Assembly: GCA_025399215.1 (NCBI GenBank)
Contig: MU621100.1
Location: forward strand, 62,001 to 126,000
From: Globomyces pollinis-pini
Taxonomy: Eukaryota > Chytridiomycota > Chytridiomycetes > Rhizophydiales > Globomycetaceae
Direction: 5' to 3'
DNA: 64,000 bases
Part shown: piece by piece, positions 1 to 12,000 of the stretch
Position numbering within the stretch: position 1 is the stretch's first letter
Layout: each line of letters opens with the position of its first letter
The notes under the pieces: model-generated
What the model was told of the DNA's origin: nothing
Databases searched by the model: none
What the model saw: the letters and a program-made list of their open reading frames with translations, nothing else
Translations under genes and position numbers: made by a program

Positions 1-1311
1 CTCGAATAACAAAACGAATGAAAGATGTATTAACTCCAGCATATGAAAGCCTTTTTAGTAGAATTAGTCAACTTCCAGGTGGTTTATTTTTCCTGATACG
101 ACTACGCGCAGATACTAATGTATTAATTGGATCATTGACATGTGTAGTATCTGATTAAATCGCCGTATATTCAAGCTCATGAACGATTTCAACTTCAAAC
201 AATATCCGAGTCCTTAAAATCAAAATTTCAAGAGTGGTTTGCATTGAATAAAGTTGAACTCCAAAGAATTACTTGGGAAACTCCCGCGGTCACTCTCGAA
301 AAGGTATTTTGACATATTTTTTTAAAAAAAGATATTGAACTATGAAGCCGTACATTCTATTGCATCATGGCTAGCCTTAAAGAGGAGATTAGGAGTTGGG
401 AGATTCTGTTTTGCATTTCTACACAGTTCTATCCCACATGAGCCACTTACATTTGTGCAAGTACGATTGGGCTTTTATTAACCTCCTGAAAGGTGGCAAC
501 AATGGACACAATACCAAGACACATCAGTGCTATTCTTGACGATCCATCACCCACTTACTCTGGTGCTAAGGTTGCAATATTCTACTCTATTACGTCTGCG
601 CAAAAGGGCCTTACTGGAGTGGATTTGGGCAATTTTTTAATCAAAAGGGTATTGGATAAATTTATAACTTTAGGTTGTAAGGAAAATCCAATCAGAAATG
701 CCATCTGTAGAGACATTTGTAACTTTATCACCAATCCCTGGCTTTCGAAGATGGCTCAATTTGGCATTAAATAACCAAGAAAATTTACTGTTGTCTGATG
801 AAATCAAAAGCATTGAGAAATTAAGCCCTTGTGATAAACATTCCATCAATGAAAATTTAAAAGTAACACATCTATCATTGATAGTAGAAATGGTTCTACA
901 TGGACAAATTGTATTCACCGGAAGTGGAAAACGTCCTCCAGCCGATTTTGCTAAGATTATGTGCCCATTATATACTGCATGAAAAACGCCGTGGTTTCGC
1001 ATTGGATCCAGGTATTTAATTGCTATTAATCCAAGTGACAAACTTCCATGTTAGAAATGGGGCCTACATTCAACAGCTGAACTGGAAAGGTGACATATCA
1101 GGTAAATCTAATGATCTATATCGATGTAACAGAAAAGGGATTTGAGCAATCATTTGGGATCATGATAAACTATAATTACAAACTACATGACATTGAAGAG
1201 AATAACCAAAAATACCTCTTGGACGGGACAATTCCCATACTCCAACCAGTTTCAGACACTATAAAATGGGCGGTAGATAATCAAGACCTTAGGACATCAA
1301 ATAAACTGTGA
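1..1311 (+). CDS. MLYCD: Malonyl-CoA decarboxylase, 3' part (N-terminus lies before the window)
   Basis: Decarboxylates malonyl-CoA to acetyl-CoA and CO2, in peroxisomes and/or mitochondria. Exons in different frames join through short GT-AG introns (142-175, 304-331, 461-492, 649-673, 911-941, a 24-nt intron near 1003 and a 31-nt intron near 1101) into one protein colinear with animal MLYCD. Recognisable blocks in order are YESLF..PGG, WFALNKVELQRITWETP, AIFYSI..GVDLGNFLIKRV, LSPIPGF, RLCAHYIL.EKRRGFALDP, FHVRNGA and GIMINYNY. The protein ends in SNKL, so the last three residues NKL form a non-canonical PTS1-like peroxisomal signal, whereas animal MLYCD ends SKL. Individual ORFs look truncated only because the introns are not 3n. 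Identity is secure; the 5' end is outside the window. Confidence 0.93.
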
Positions 1312-1349
1312 CTTTCATTCTAACCCATATTTTTTTTTGTTTTTTCTGT

Positions 1350-2570
1350 ATGACTTCCACAGTCCCACCCATTAGCAACCTTCCCAGTAATATTTTCAAA
1401 GATTCTGAAAGTAGATGAATTATTGTATCAGATATTTCTGATTCTGCAACCAAACATTGTTACGGTCACGGACAATTACTTTAGAAATTCCACTGCTGAC
1501 TTGTCTGCAAACGATTTTGATTATTATGACAAAACTAACAATCGAAAATTCACAATTACTACAAAGCAAGCATCTAAACAAAAATATCACTCGACCATCA
1601 ACCTTAGTCGGGGGAAACCATTACTATTGCAGTTGGCGCATGTGAATACTCAGTTCAGAATGATTGCACTTAGGCATCCAATTTGGTCTTCTCCCTGCTT
1701 CTATAGGTATCAATTAATATTTTAAATTATAGACTTTGTGAAATCCCAAAACGAACAACTTTGAATATTCATTCAATAATGAGAATATCTCAATTTATAA
1801 AAACTATAGAGAAGAACAAACTTATCAAATTCAATCAACCAGATATAGTTTTGGATCCAATTCTCAGCAACCACGATATGATCTGTCAAGATTTATGTTT
1901 GCTGCTTGATAGAGTTAGCAATCCAGAAAAAGTTCAAGCTATTGTTCTGGTAGTTGGCTGGTTATGTCTTGGCGATAAAACTTTACTTTTAAAATTAACA
2001 AAGTTCAAAAACATATCAACTCTTTTTCTGAAGGGAAAACCAGATCCAAGCGTTTTATATGGATTTTCAAATTCTTCACTCAAACTAATGGCAAAGTCAT
2101 TTGGAAATTTAACAAAACTTTTTTTAGATGGATATGGTGGGAATAATTTTACTTGGCTAGCACTTGTACGATTGTTGAAAAATAATCCAAAGTTGGAATG
2201 CTTATCGCTCAACCGAGTACGTAATGGGATAAATTTAACGGAATTGATGGAAATCTGTCTAAATCTAAAGTCATTAACAATTCAATTTTCGATTCATATC
2301 CCCATTAATAACAACGCAAGATTCATGGAGGGCGATGATATGGCGTTGCTCTTCCATGGGTTAACAAATGCATCTCATCAACTAATACCAGAGTTGAAAG
2401 GTGATTTAAAGTCCTGTCATCTAAAAGAAATATCCTTTCATAACCACATGAACTCTGACCGCCAAAGTTCAGAAGTAATTTATAGAGTGCTTTCATCAAT
2501 CCCAACAACAAAAATGCCTTTCGATCCAGCTTTTTATGAAGTTGGTACAGTTTTATCACTGAAAGATTGA
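1350..2570 (+). CDS. F-box-like / leucine-rich repeat protein
   Basis: Predicted protein of 389 aa after removing introns 1387-1411 (25 nt) and 1707-1732 (26 nt). Splicing the first intron creates a good F-box start, NLPIDELLYQIFLIL, near residues 11-25. A second block, LAHVNTQFRMIAL, resembles the later F-box helix that follows an insertion. The C-terminal half has irregular leucine-rich segments (LKLMAKSFGNLTKLFL, NNPKLECLSLNRV, CLNLKSLTI), as expected for a substrate-recognition domain. By family analogy it could be an SCF ubiquitin ligase adaptor, but no specific orthologue is recognised. It starts only 38 nt after the MLYCD stop. Confidence 0.6.
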
Positions 2571-2745
2571 AACTACAGTGTCACTTATTGAAATAGCGAG
2601 TCACTATTAGTGGCATATATTTGTGTTTAGATTATGCAATATAGATTAATTTATGTTAAATTGTTTTGTTAGATGGTGAAATATCACTTTGAGATAAGAC
2701 CCTAATGAAAACACGAAAAATACACGCAAAATTGTAGTTCATTCA

Positions 2746-3562
2746 ATGACCAGGAAAGATTCGATTATCCCAACCATCAATATTCAGTTTGAGAGTGAAG
2801 CAGCAACAAAGGCTCCTGAGATCACGGAAGTAATACATCGGAAGAAGAAATCGGTGATGAAGTCCAGTAATAGCTTCGCATTTGCAAGCTTTTCAATGTA
2901 TCGCTCAAAACATCTTGATGCCTTTTTCTCTAACAGATACATAAAAATTGCAATACTATATACACATATTGTACGTAGCAATGATTGTTCACATTAGATT
3001 CTGGGAGTATCAGCTTGCTATATATTTCATAATAATTCTAGAACTGATATGCTAATATTGAATATTTTCCAAGTGATTGTAGGAATACTTGTTATGCTCT
3101 ACTCTTGGCGAATTCTACCTTTTCATATTCGACCACGAAAGTGATTTTTGAATTCTCACATTATAGGGTTGCTTTTCTGTTCATTGTAGTTCCATCATTT
3201 GCTGATATTAGAATCAAATCATATCGATCATTGTTACAGTTGCAAATATCATACTCTGTTACGGGAGTGTTTATAAACTGATAGATTTGCAAGTTCAATG
3301 CCATATTGGTAATTATTTCACTCTCACATCTGTTAGCGTGTAGTGACATAAGAGACTTTAAATCACAAACATCAATGTCTTGTGTACAAGGTTTAACCAA
3401 TCGAATTTAACCATAGAAAACTTCGATACTTGTCCTAATAGTACATTCTTGGATTTTGGCAGTAGAATGACGCAAGAGAAATTGATTGAAAGCATCCTTA
3501 TTGCCTTTGTTGTATCGCAGGTTTTATTGAAATGGAGTTTGATATTAGGTGCTGTTCAATAA
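2746..3562 (+). CDS. Unknown multi-span membrane protein
   Basis: Five exons joined by introns 2971-2997, 3141-3166, 3258-3284 and 3391-3416 (27, 26, 27 and 26 nt) give an open frame of exactly 237 codons including stop (236 aa). The first ~60 residues are polar and basic (IHRKKKSVMKSS). Hydrophobic spans follow: KIAILYTHIILGVSACYIF, LNIFQVIVGILVMLYSW, a VAFLFIVVPSF segment, FNAILVIISLSHLLA and a C-terminal ILIAFVVSQVLLKW. A Cys-containing loop (MSCVQ..FDTCPNSTF, including an N-S-T sequon) lies before the last span. I recognise no family. The splice model rests on all four introns restoring one frame and continuous hydrophobicity. Confidence 0.6.
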
Positions 3563-3694
3563 CCTGATCTTCACTTGTTTTATAAGCAACGAACCAGAAT
3601 AAAGTAGAACAAAAAGAATTACAAAATTATTTTTTACGTTATAAGCTCTATTAATGGCATTTATTCAGAATAGGATAGTATCAGAAATTGATGG

Positions 3695-5403
3695 TTACTT
3701 GGTTGTTCTAGAGAATTTTGGAACTGGAGGTGCGGGTTTAAACACCTTTCCACTTCTCGCATTCAGTAATGGTGTACTACTACTAATCGGTAACTTTTTT
3801 GACATGTAGTTTGTTTGAGGATCCAACATGTTTTTGTCCAATTTGGACTCTGAACGAGACTCCGGCATGCGATCAAACTCGTGTGCATCTATTGCAATTG
3901 ATGGTATTGATGGGGACTTTCTCAAGCTTTTTAAAAAACTACTGTTTGAAGGCCGAGATGGGAGACCAAAGCTGGGTTTGCTGTCATTTAGTTCCATATA
4001 TGATGGCGGTTCAAAGTTGGAGCTTGAGCTCTGTGAACTAATGTCAGCTGGCTTAGAGAATCCCTCTTCATAATCTAACTGGCTTTTAATCGTTTTGGGA
4101 TTTGTTGATCTTCGTACCAGTTCCAAACTTTTGAAGCATATTGCATAAGAGTCTGATATTGCATTCGCTGATTGGGATAGCTCATGCCAAACCTTGCGTT
4201 GAAATTCAGACAAACTCTGCATTTTAAATCTACGGTTTTCCTTTTGGACACTTTGAAGTTTGTGTTTTGCAAGATCAAACTCATTTTGTAACATTTTACG
4301 ATCATTTGAGCTTGGTTTCTTTGCTTTCAAGGCTTTTTGGGCATCATCATATTTGTATATATATTGGTTTAGATCCAATTCTCTTGCCTGTATTTGATTC
4401 AAAATTGTATTCTGCTCGTCAAATAGTTTCGTAAAAGCATTGAAAGCTAGAGATGAACTTCCACTGAGACTTCCTGGGGTGTTTATAACTTTAATCCAAT
4501 CATTGACGATGATTAGACTCTTTGTTCCAGATTTAGCACTAAGAGTTAACCATTGGTGAACTAAGTTAGCAAAATTCAATTCGGACTTTCTTAATTGTGT
4601 CCAGGAAATCCCCAACCTATTGGAATAAAATATCCATTTAGAGAAACATTTCAATCGCTCTGATCGTTCATTTGCAAACTTTCGTGATAAAACTTCTGTT
4701 GTTGGATATTGATTGTCATTTTCTGATTCATCGGAGGAGTTGAATGGGTTTTCCACCACAATTTCGTTCATCAACTCAAAAACTTCACTGAAAGCTTTCC
4801 ATGTTGATGCTAATTGACTTAGCACAATGAAAATAGATTCAAATTGGATTGAAATTATCATCACTTTAATGCCATCCTTTTTTTCATTGATCAATTTTTC
4901 GGTTTGTTCGATTGAAAGTCGTACTTTTGATATAATGCTTATCTCTTCATATTTTGTGATGGATATGTTTTCATCTAATGGTACTACTTTTGGGTTTGAT
5001 CGTAATAAATTCGAGAGTTGCAACCGTAGTTTACTTAACTTTTTAAACTCGCAGTGAAGGTCGCGCATTAATCCAAGTACGTCCGAAACCACACCTAGGT
5101 AGTTGTCCAAGCTTTCAATGAATTCTCGTGATAAAATAAATAGGTCAGTGGACTGTAAAGATAATGACTTAAAACATGGTGTCAACTTGCTATCTCGACT
5201 GTCATCTTCTCCCTAAACGTTAGAAGCATTTTTATTACAATAGACCAATGCGCTGCGTGTAGTTGAGCTTTTTCTAACAAATCTGTAAATTCCAACCACG
5301 CGGTTTTCCATTCGGATCCAGATTCAATAGTACGGACTACCAATCTCTTTTCATGTTTACTACTGGTAATGACTGGGTCGTATTTCGAGTTATTGCAACC
5401 CAT
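3695..5403 (-). CDS. N-myristoylated/palmitoylated coiled-coil protein, possibly BAR-like
   Basis: One 29-nt intron (5190-5218) joins an N-terminal exon to the long exon, giving 559 aa. The protein begins MGCNNSKYD, a classic N-myristoylation signal (Gly2) followed by Cys3 for palmitoylation, so membrane anchoring is likely. The body (residues ~40-440) is almost entirely helical and charged; the stretch LAKHKLQSVQKENRRFK followed by LSEFQRKVWHELSQ is reminiscent of the last helices of BAR/AH domains, but this is inference. The last ~110 residues are Ser/Pro-rich, with PPSYMEL and a proline motif near the end (KPAPPVPK) that could bind SH3 domains. No orthologue recognised. It lies tail-to-head behind the SET gene. 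Confidence 0.65.
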
Positions 5404-5504
5404 TCGTCAGTTATTAACCCTGAAAAGCGCGTATTAAAGAAAACAATAAAAACGGCAAATGAAAATTAAAGGCAATTTTATTTACTTCCTGGAAAGAGGA
5501 CCAG

Positions 5505-8500
5505 TTAGCGACCTCGACCTCTATCTCTTGGTGGAAACCCTCTATAAGTTCGGCCACCTCGAGTATCTCTCCTTTCACGCTCCCAAGCAGGATCATCTGC
5601 ATACCCCCTACCATCACGAGGTGGTGGATATCGATCATAATCTTGCCTATAACCATATGAAGGTGGTCGATCGAATGCTGCATGATGGTGTCCTACAGGT
5701 CCACTTCTAGGCGGCAGTCTTTCTCTATGTATATCCCTAGAATTGTCATAACCATATGGCGGCCAATCATCTCTTCGAGGAGGCGGGTGTCGGTAAGTTT
5801 GAGGATGGCGATATAGACTTTCTTCGTGATTATCAGTACGCTCTTCGCGACCAATGGAATGGTTTGATCGTGTATCAAACGACTCTCTACCAGACATCAA
5901 ATTGTCTCGATTAGGATATGCATCCCGGGTTACAGCGCTTCTTTGCTCATAGCTATCCCGACTAGGAAGTCTAGTTGAACCTCTCATATCCGATGATCGG
6001 CTGCTGAAAGAATTTCGAATTGGTCCCGTCCGACTTTCATCATATGATTCTCTAAAATTTCCATGATAAACTCTTTCTGGAGACCATTCCCGCTGTTCCC
6101 TACCTTTTCTTTCGAATTCACGTCTATCCCGCCATCTATTATCTGGCAATGGACGACTACCATCTAAACTATCTCTTTTGCTTTCATAAACATCTTCCAA
6201 TGGCTTGATAGTATCGATCGTTGGTTTTAAAGCCTGAATGGGATTGGTTCCTGGTCTTTGAGGCTCTTCAATAATCGCAACCGGGATTGGCGAAGGCATA
6301 TACTGAGACTTGAAAGATTTAATTGGGGATTCATTGACAGTCGGTGATCGTATATCCTTTTCAGTCTCGTGGACCGCTTCTGGTTCTAATAATGAAGTAG
6401 AAGACACTTGCACATCAAGTACTGGGGATGAAATTATCTGCCGACTAAGAAGTGGTGAGTCCAACTTTTGAACGGATGTATCAACTGCTTCGGAAGGAGT
6501 TTCGATCAATTCTTCGTGCGTTACAGGCTTCTCTGTGATCAAACTTTCTATCAACGGACCCTCTAAAATTGAAGACTCTTGCATCATAAAGTCCAGTAAA
6601 TTTACACGCTGAGGTTCCGGTTCTGGGATTGCTACTTCTTCTTTCAGTTCAACAGCAGACTCTTCTACTTCTACTGCTTCTGGATCAAACTTTAGTACCT
6701 CCTTCTCCACCATTTCGATATCAATTACAATTTCTGGGGAGTTTTCAGGTTCATGTTCTATATTGCTTTCTTCATTTAAACTATCAAGGGATTCTATTCG
6801 AATAAGTGATTGATTTGATTCTGTGTTATCCATTGGGCGTTCCATATCCACATCCAACACTGGGCTATCTTCAGAAGAAGAAAGGAAAGGCAGTTCTGTG
6901 GAATCCTTTGGGATATTGGAAATTTCTAAAACACCGGCATTATCTTTGGTTTCTGATTCGCCAACTTCAAAATTCCAAATTGGATATTGATGTTGTTCCT
7001 TTTCAAATTCCTCTTGATGAACTCGGCGCTCATCTTCTCTTTGTTGTAATACGTCAAAAAAGCTATCGTGCGAAAGTTCAACGTCTAATAATTCAGAAGC
7101 ACAAATGACTTACCACCAAAATGGAACCTTCGAAAATCTTCAATTTTTTCAACGGTTCTTTGAGATAAACACTCTTTAGCAGAAGAGCAGATGCAAGGAA
7201 AGTAGCATACTCCTGGTGATGGCTCTAATACAATCTCTTCGCCAAATTCAATATTTCGCGTAGCAATCAGGCATAGCCGGATTCTATCATTAATCAGTAG
7301 TGGCATTTCACTTTCTTTTGGTTGCAATTGCAGGCTATCTGCTAAATTTCTGATTTTAGGTCGAGTTTCTATTTCAGATACATGGATTAGCACAACTGTT
7401 CGCAGAAATGCATTACACTTTGATTTTATACTTTCATTACCCCCTCCACAATACGATCGAACATAACGGCCATCGAAATTGCCATTAAACCTAGAATCCA
7501 GAAATAGGTTGTTTAGACCATTATCCATGTCTTTAGCAAAAGGAAACTTGAAGACGAATGGGGGAAGTACTAATTGCCCATCTGGGACATAAGAGTTTGG
7601 GGTTGGACTCACCAAACATGGATTGACTGATAGAGAATCATATTTACAGTCAAGGTCTTTCATGTGACAAATACTTCCTTTAATTTCACTGATGTAGTTT
7701 CCCTTTGATATACAATTAATCGCAAATAAACCATGATGTGAGTTGAGACTGGGTGATATTGAATGATGAACAGTACTAACTGATAACGGCCATTCTTTCT
7801 CTAGCACTGTAATTAGAGGAGGAACGTTGACCAAAAAATCTTCGGGTTCTTTTTTCGTGTCCACGGACGAGTATTGGTCTAATTGGAGCAAAGGAATAGT
7901 TGATATATCACTTAGCAACGTTTCCAAAGATTTCAGTGCAATCTTGGTAAACCTATTCGAAGAACTATTTCCAAATCGATAAGCATAAATAGCATATTCT
8001 GATTCAAATGCATTCGCTGGGAAGTGACGCACTGACTCATGAGAAGGCATCCTCTTCCTCCTTATAAATCGTTCTGGAGAGTTATTTCTAGATCCTTGCT
8101 TTGACTCTGGTATACTATGAATCTTTTGTTAGTCAAAAAGGGTTACTCTAGGTCGACCACGTTTCCTTTCATAAACTGCATTGTGTGATTGATTTGATTC
8201 CTCAAGGTCAAATTCTTTCGCATTCTTGGGGATAAGTGTTTGCTTATCTTTAGGAGATACTAATAGTTAAATACGGTGGACTTACTTAAATCCTTCAACC
8301 GTTTCCTTTGTGGCGATGGTGGACTGGTAGGTAATCGACGTCGTTTATCGACTTTTGGTATATCTTGTGAATCTTTTCGTTTTCTTGGTGATGGTTTATC
8401 TATCCTCTCTTGTTTCTTTAACTTCTTTAATTCTCTTTCATCCTCCAATCTTTTTAGTTTCTTTGCATCAAGCTCACTCTGAAGCCGCTTTGTTTGAGCA

Positions 8501-8725
8501 GATATAGCTTTCTGATGTGAGAAAATACAGTAGCAATACCTCAACGTTTAAAGGCCTTGGTTTGCATTGTTCGCAGAAATAAATATCAGGAACAGTACTT
8601 GAAGTGATTGATACACAAACAGCATGTTGCCAAACAAAGCAAGTTTCACACTGAATTGTGAATCCATCGTCTTCTGTGAATCCACATATACATCTGATCA
8701 CTCCTTCATCTTCTTGTTGTTCCAT
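5505..8725 (-). CDS. PHD finger / AT-hook / SET domain chromatin protein (SET3/MLL5-like) with RG-rich tail
   Basis: A single multi-exon gene of roughly 1,000 residues. The first exon (8725 downward) encodes a PHD finger with C4HC3 spacing (CICG..DGFTIQCETC..WQHAVC..CEQC). A basic Lys/Arg/Glu region and an AT-hook (KRGRPR) follow; the next intron directly after the AT-hook is 24 nt. The exon at about 7085-8050 holds the SET domain: GLFAINCISKGNYISE, LFLDSRFNGNFDGRYVRSYC (the asparagine/cysteine knot region) and the late LCLIATRNIEFGEEIVLE. A 29-nt intron leads into ~530 acidic then Ser/Arg/Gly-rich residues ending RDRGRGR. PHD-then-SET order is that of yeast Set3 and metazoan MLL5/UpSET, which are histone-deacetylase scaffolds with weak or no methyltransferase activity; that role is inferred. 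Confidence 0.85.
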
Positions 8726-9051
8726 AAAAAGTGAAAAAGTTCAGTTTAGGATTGTTTAGTTAAATGACCTTATATGACTACGCATATGAAGACTAACATT
8801 CCCTTTCCTTTCTCCAAGTGTAATTTATTCAGGTATTTTGGTTAAAGAGAATGAAGAATCACCCTTTTTTAACATTTTACTGTATTTCTCGTCATATAAG
8901 AAAGAGGAACGAAATACAATATGAACGAATGAATATGCTTGAGTGTATTAAAACTGCGGTGTTTTCAATTTGTTGATCAAATGTGGAAGTGTTTATACCT
9001 GGAACAATGTATTTTCTAACTAGAGATTCCCTTTCATAATACTTCGCCTAG
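8726..9051. other. Shared divergent promoter region
   Basis: This 326-base gap lies between two genes transcribed away from each other (the PHD/SET gene and the large disordered-protein gene), so it should contain both promoters. I see only AT-rich sequence with T-runs and no recognisable element. Confidence 0.4.
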
Positions 9052-12000
9052 ATGTCTCAAGCGAATCTATTGGTCGATTATATGGACTGGAATGCATTTC
9101 AAGGAGAACCTCCAGCAAAGGTTCTTTTTTATGAATATTAACAGGATTTATAGGTAGATACAAGGCCAACAGACTATGAACGAGAGTGCATTCCCAGAGC
9201 TATTTACAATGATTATATTGCAGAATTACAGCTTAGAGAGGAAGGGTTTTCGGGAGTTTTTGGATCGAAATTGAAAGAAATCCCTCAATCACAAAACATG
9301 TATGAGGTAGATGAGATAAAGAGCCTTCAGTTTCTCACCAGGTCGAAATCTTTAGAGACACCAGAAGAAAAGTATAGAAATGAAGCAAAGGTTGGGGAAT
9401 TGCAGTCACTCGACGAATTGAACACTGATGAAGACACAAGAACCGTTGTATTTACAGACTGGGGGATTGACATTTTGAATTATCAAATCAAAACTGCAAT
9501 CAAACCTTTAGATAAACCAAAATTGCACTCTCCATTAGAAAAACCGGTTCATTTGGTGGATAGTCGACGTACACAGGAAATATATCCTCGTACAAATCGA
9601 TATGCATCTTGGTTAAATAAGCAAGCTGTGACTGACCCTGAAGTTACTGATCAATCTATTAGAAATTGTGAAGATATGATATTTGGTAAATGTTTGGTTT
9701 ATTAACCACTCAGCAAAAAATGAACTCTCCCGAAAGTCGATTCTGAAGTACCGGCGTAGTTTTGTGCCAAAAGAACAAACAACTAGAAACAGAGGTATGA
9801 GCTTTTTAGGGCGTGGGATTCTCGATGTTCGAATGGGCTGGGCCAATGTTACTCAGGTAGAAAGCACAAATATTGGAGATATTGCTGAAAATGCATTGAT
9901 TGAAGCAATGGGGACCGAAACAATTTCCTTCGTAAATGAGTTGGCTCAAACTCAACTAGATGCAAAAATTGAACTCTACAGAAAGATTTCGGCCAAAAAA
10001 ATCAACAAACTCCGAAGTAATTCACAATCAGAAGCACCTCATAGCTTGTCAGTAGATGGTGAAATACTTAGAGAAGTTAGTAGCCCTTTAACAGAGCGAC
10101 GATCAGTCAAAATAACAGCATCGGAATCCACTCAAGTGGAATATACAAGAAACTCTGTACACCAAACCCGATTCCAATCTATATCAGAATCTTTAATAGA
10201 AGAAAAGAAGCAGTCTGCTATAGTTGGTGATGAACGCTCATTGAAAACCAGAAATTCAGTGTCTCATAAACCTCGAATATCTTCTGTAGATGCTAAAACC
10301 GAGAAATTGAGTGAATCGAATCCATCAATGGATGATATAAGACAATCAGTGTCCCAAAAATATTCAGATTCCCAGGATTCATCAAATTTCCAACGACAAT
10401 CAGTGGCTCATAAAAGTCAATCTTTACCAGTAGAGCCATCAATTCAGTCCAAAATTTCAAAAGATGGCTCTGAAAAGGAGGAATCTATTAAGAAAACAAG
10501 ACATAGTGTGAGCTATAAAATGAAACAACCTGCTGTAGAAGTGCGACAAGCAGAAGTTGTGCCACAAGAGTCTGCAATCTCTATAATGTCTCCTCAAAAG
10601 ACAGATATAGAGTTGCAAGAAGAGCAGCAATGGTTGGATGAGCAGAAGAAGTCTTTATTTGGGAACTGGAGACAAGAGAGTATCATCACAGACTCTGCCT
10701 TAGCAAATCATCCAGAAGTCAACACGACAAACTCATCATCTATTTTGGAAGTATCACAGCCTGTCAACAAGCCAAGCGAATTTTCTTCAAGGCTAGATAG
10801 AATGTTTCAAAAACAATTGCTCAACGAAACCCCGAATGAAAATGATAAATCTACCACTGCCTCTCCCAAAAAAGATACTCTGGTAGTAGAGGTCAATAGC
10901 AATGAGCAGTCACCTATCCATGACGTATCCCCACTACTAAACAAAGCAATCGAAATGCGAAATGAAATAGATATCGATATAGAGATTAAAGGCGGGCTTG
11001 ATAATTCGGCTAATATTGATGTAAAAAGGTTAGAAAAGGATCCAGTAGTTACTTCAATTCAAATTCCGCCTATAGAGACAAACTCATCAAAAGTTCTACC
11101 AGAGCAGATTATGAGTGATATGCACTCTTCCCAACCTAGAGAAGCCATCGACGATCGACCAATTAAGTCGGCCAAATCCCCCAGATCGGATGTATTTGAA
11201 CATACTCTGCAGAAAGATGATGTTTATCTGCTTGACTCACACAAAGGATCTGCAAAAGATCAGCAGGTGAACGATCCTTCAAAGGAAAAGGTAGAAACTC
11301 AAGTAAAAAATAAAAAAGAAGAAAAGAAGGGTGAGAAAGAACATAAAGACCATAAAGACAAACACAAATCTGCCCTTGGAAAAATGAAAAACTGGTTGAA
11401 TAAATCGAAAGAAAATCTGAGCGAAAGTGCAGCTAAAAGTAAAGAAGATAGCTCATTCCAAAATGAACAAAAAGAGCATCAGAAAACTAAAATTGTCGAA
11501 ACCGATAACCATCATGTGAATGAAAACTATCGCACACCAATCGAGACCTCAATAGCTGTTAAGCCTGGAATCGCCATTGCAGAAGGTTTGAAACCTGATA
11601 ATTAATGAAACTAGCAGGTATACCTACAAAGGAAATCGAGACACAATCACTGTCTATTGAGTCAAACAGTAAAAACAATATAAGTGGCTTGCCTGCTAAT
11701 GTTACTGCTAGTATTGGAAAATCTTTAGAAAGTGTGGGCAAAAATGAAATTCACCTCTTACCTTCATCTGCGTCTGAAACACTCAAAAACAGTACTTCTA
11801 TAAAAGAAAACAAGTCTCCTCAAGAAGAAAGTGTTTCAAAGAATATGCAATCCAACGATTTACAAATAGCTACAGTGAAAGACATCAATGCGGACGAGAT
11901 AAAATCCGAAAGTGTTATCTCACCAGTAAAATTAAGCTCCAGTAAAGTTGAAGAATCAGTAACCCAGCCAATTGTGATCAATAAAATCGAAATTCAAAAG

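Noticed and set aside
1..1311. MLYCD as a pseudogene with several frameshifts and stops
   Set aside because: Each break coincides with a GT...AG pair 24-34 nt long whose removal restores alignment to the family; this holds across unrelated genes, so the breaks are introns.
5459..5710. Plus-strand ORF opposite the RG-rich end of the PHD/SET gene
   Set aside because: A shadow of the Arg/Gly-rich coding sequence on the minus strand.
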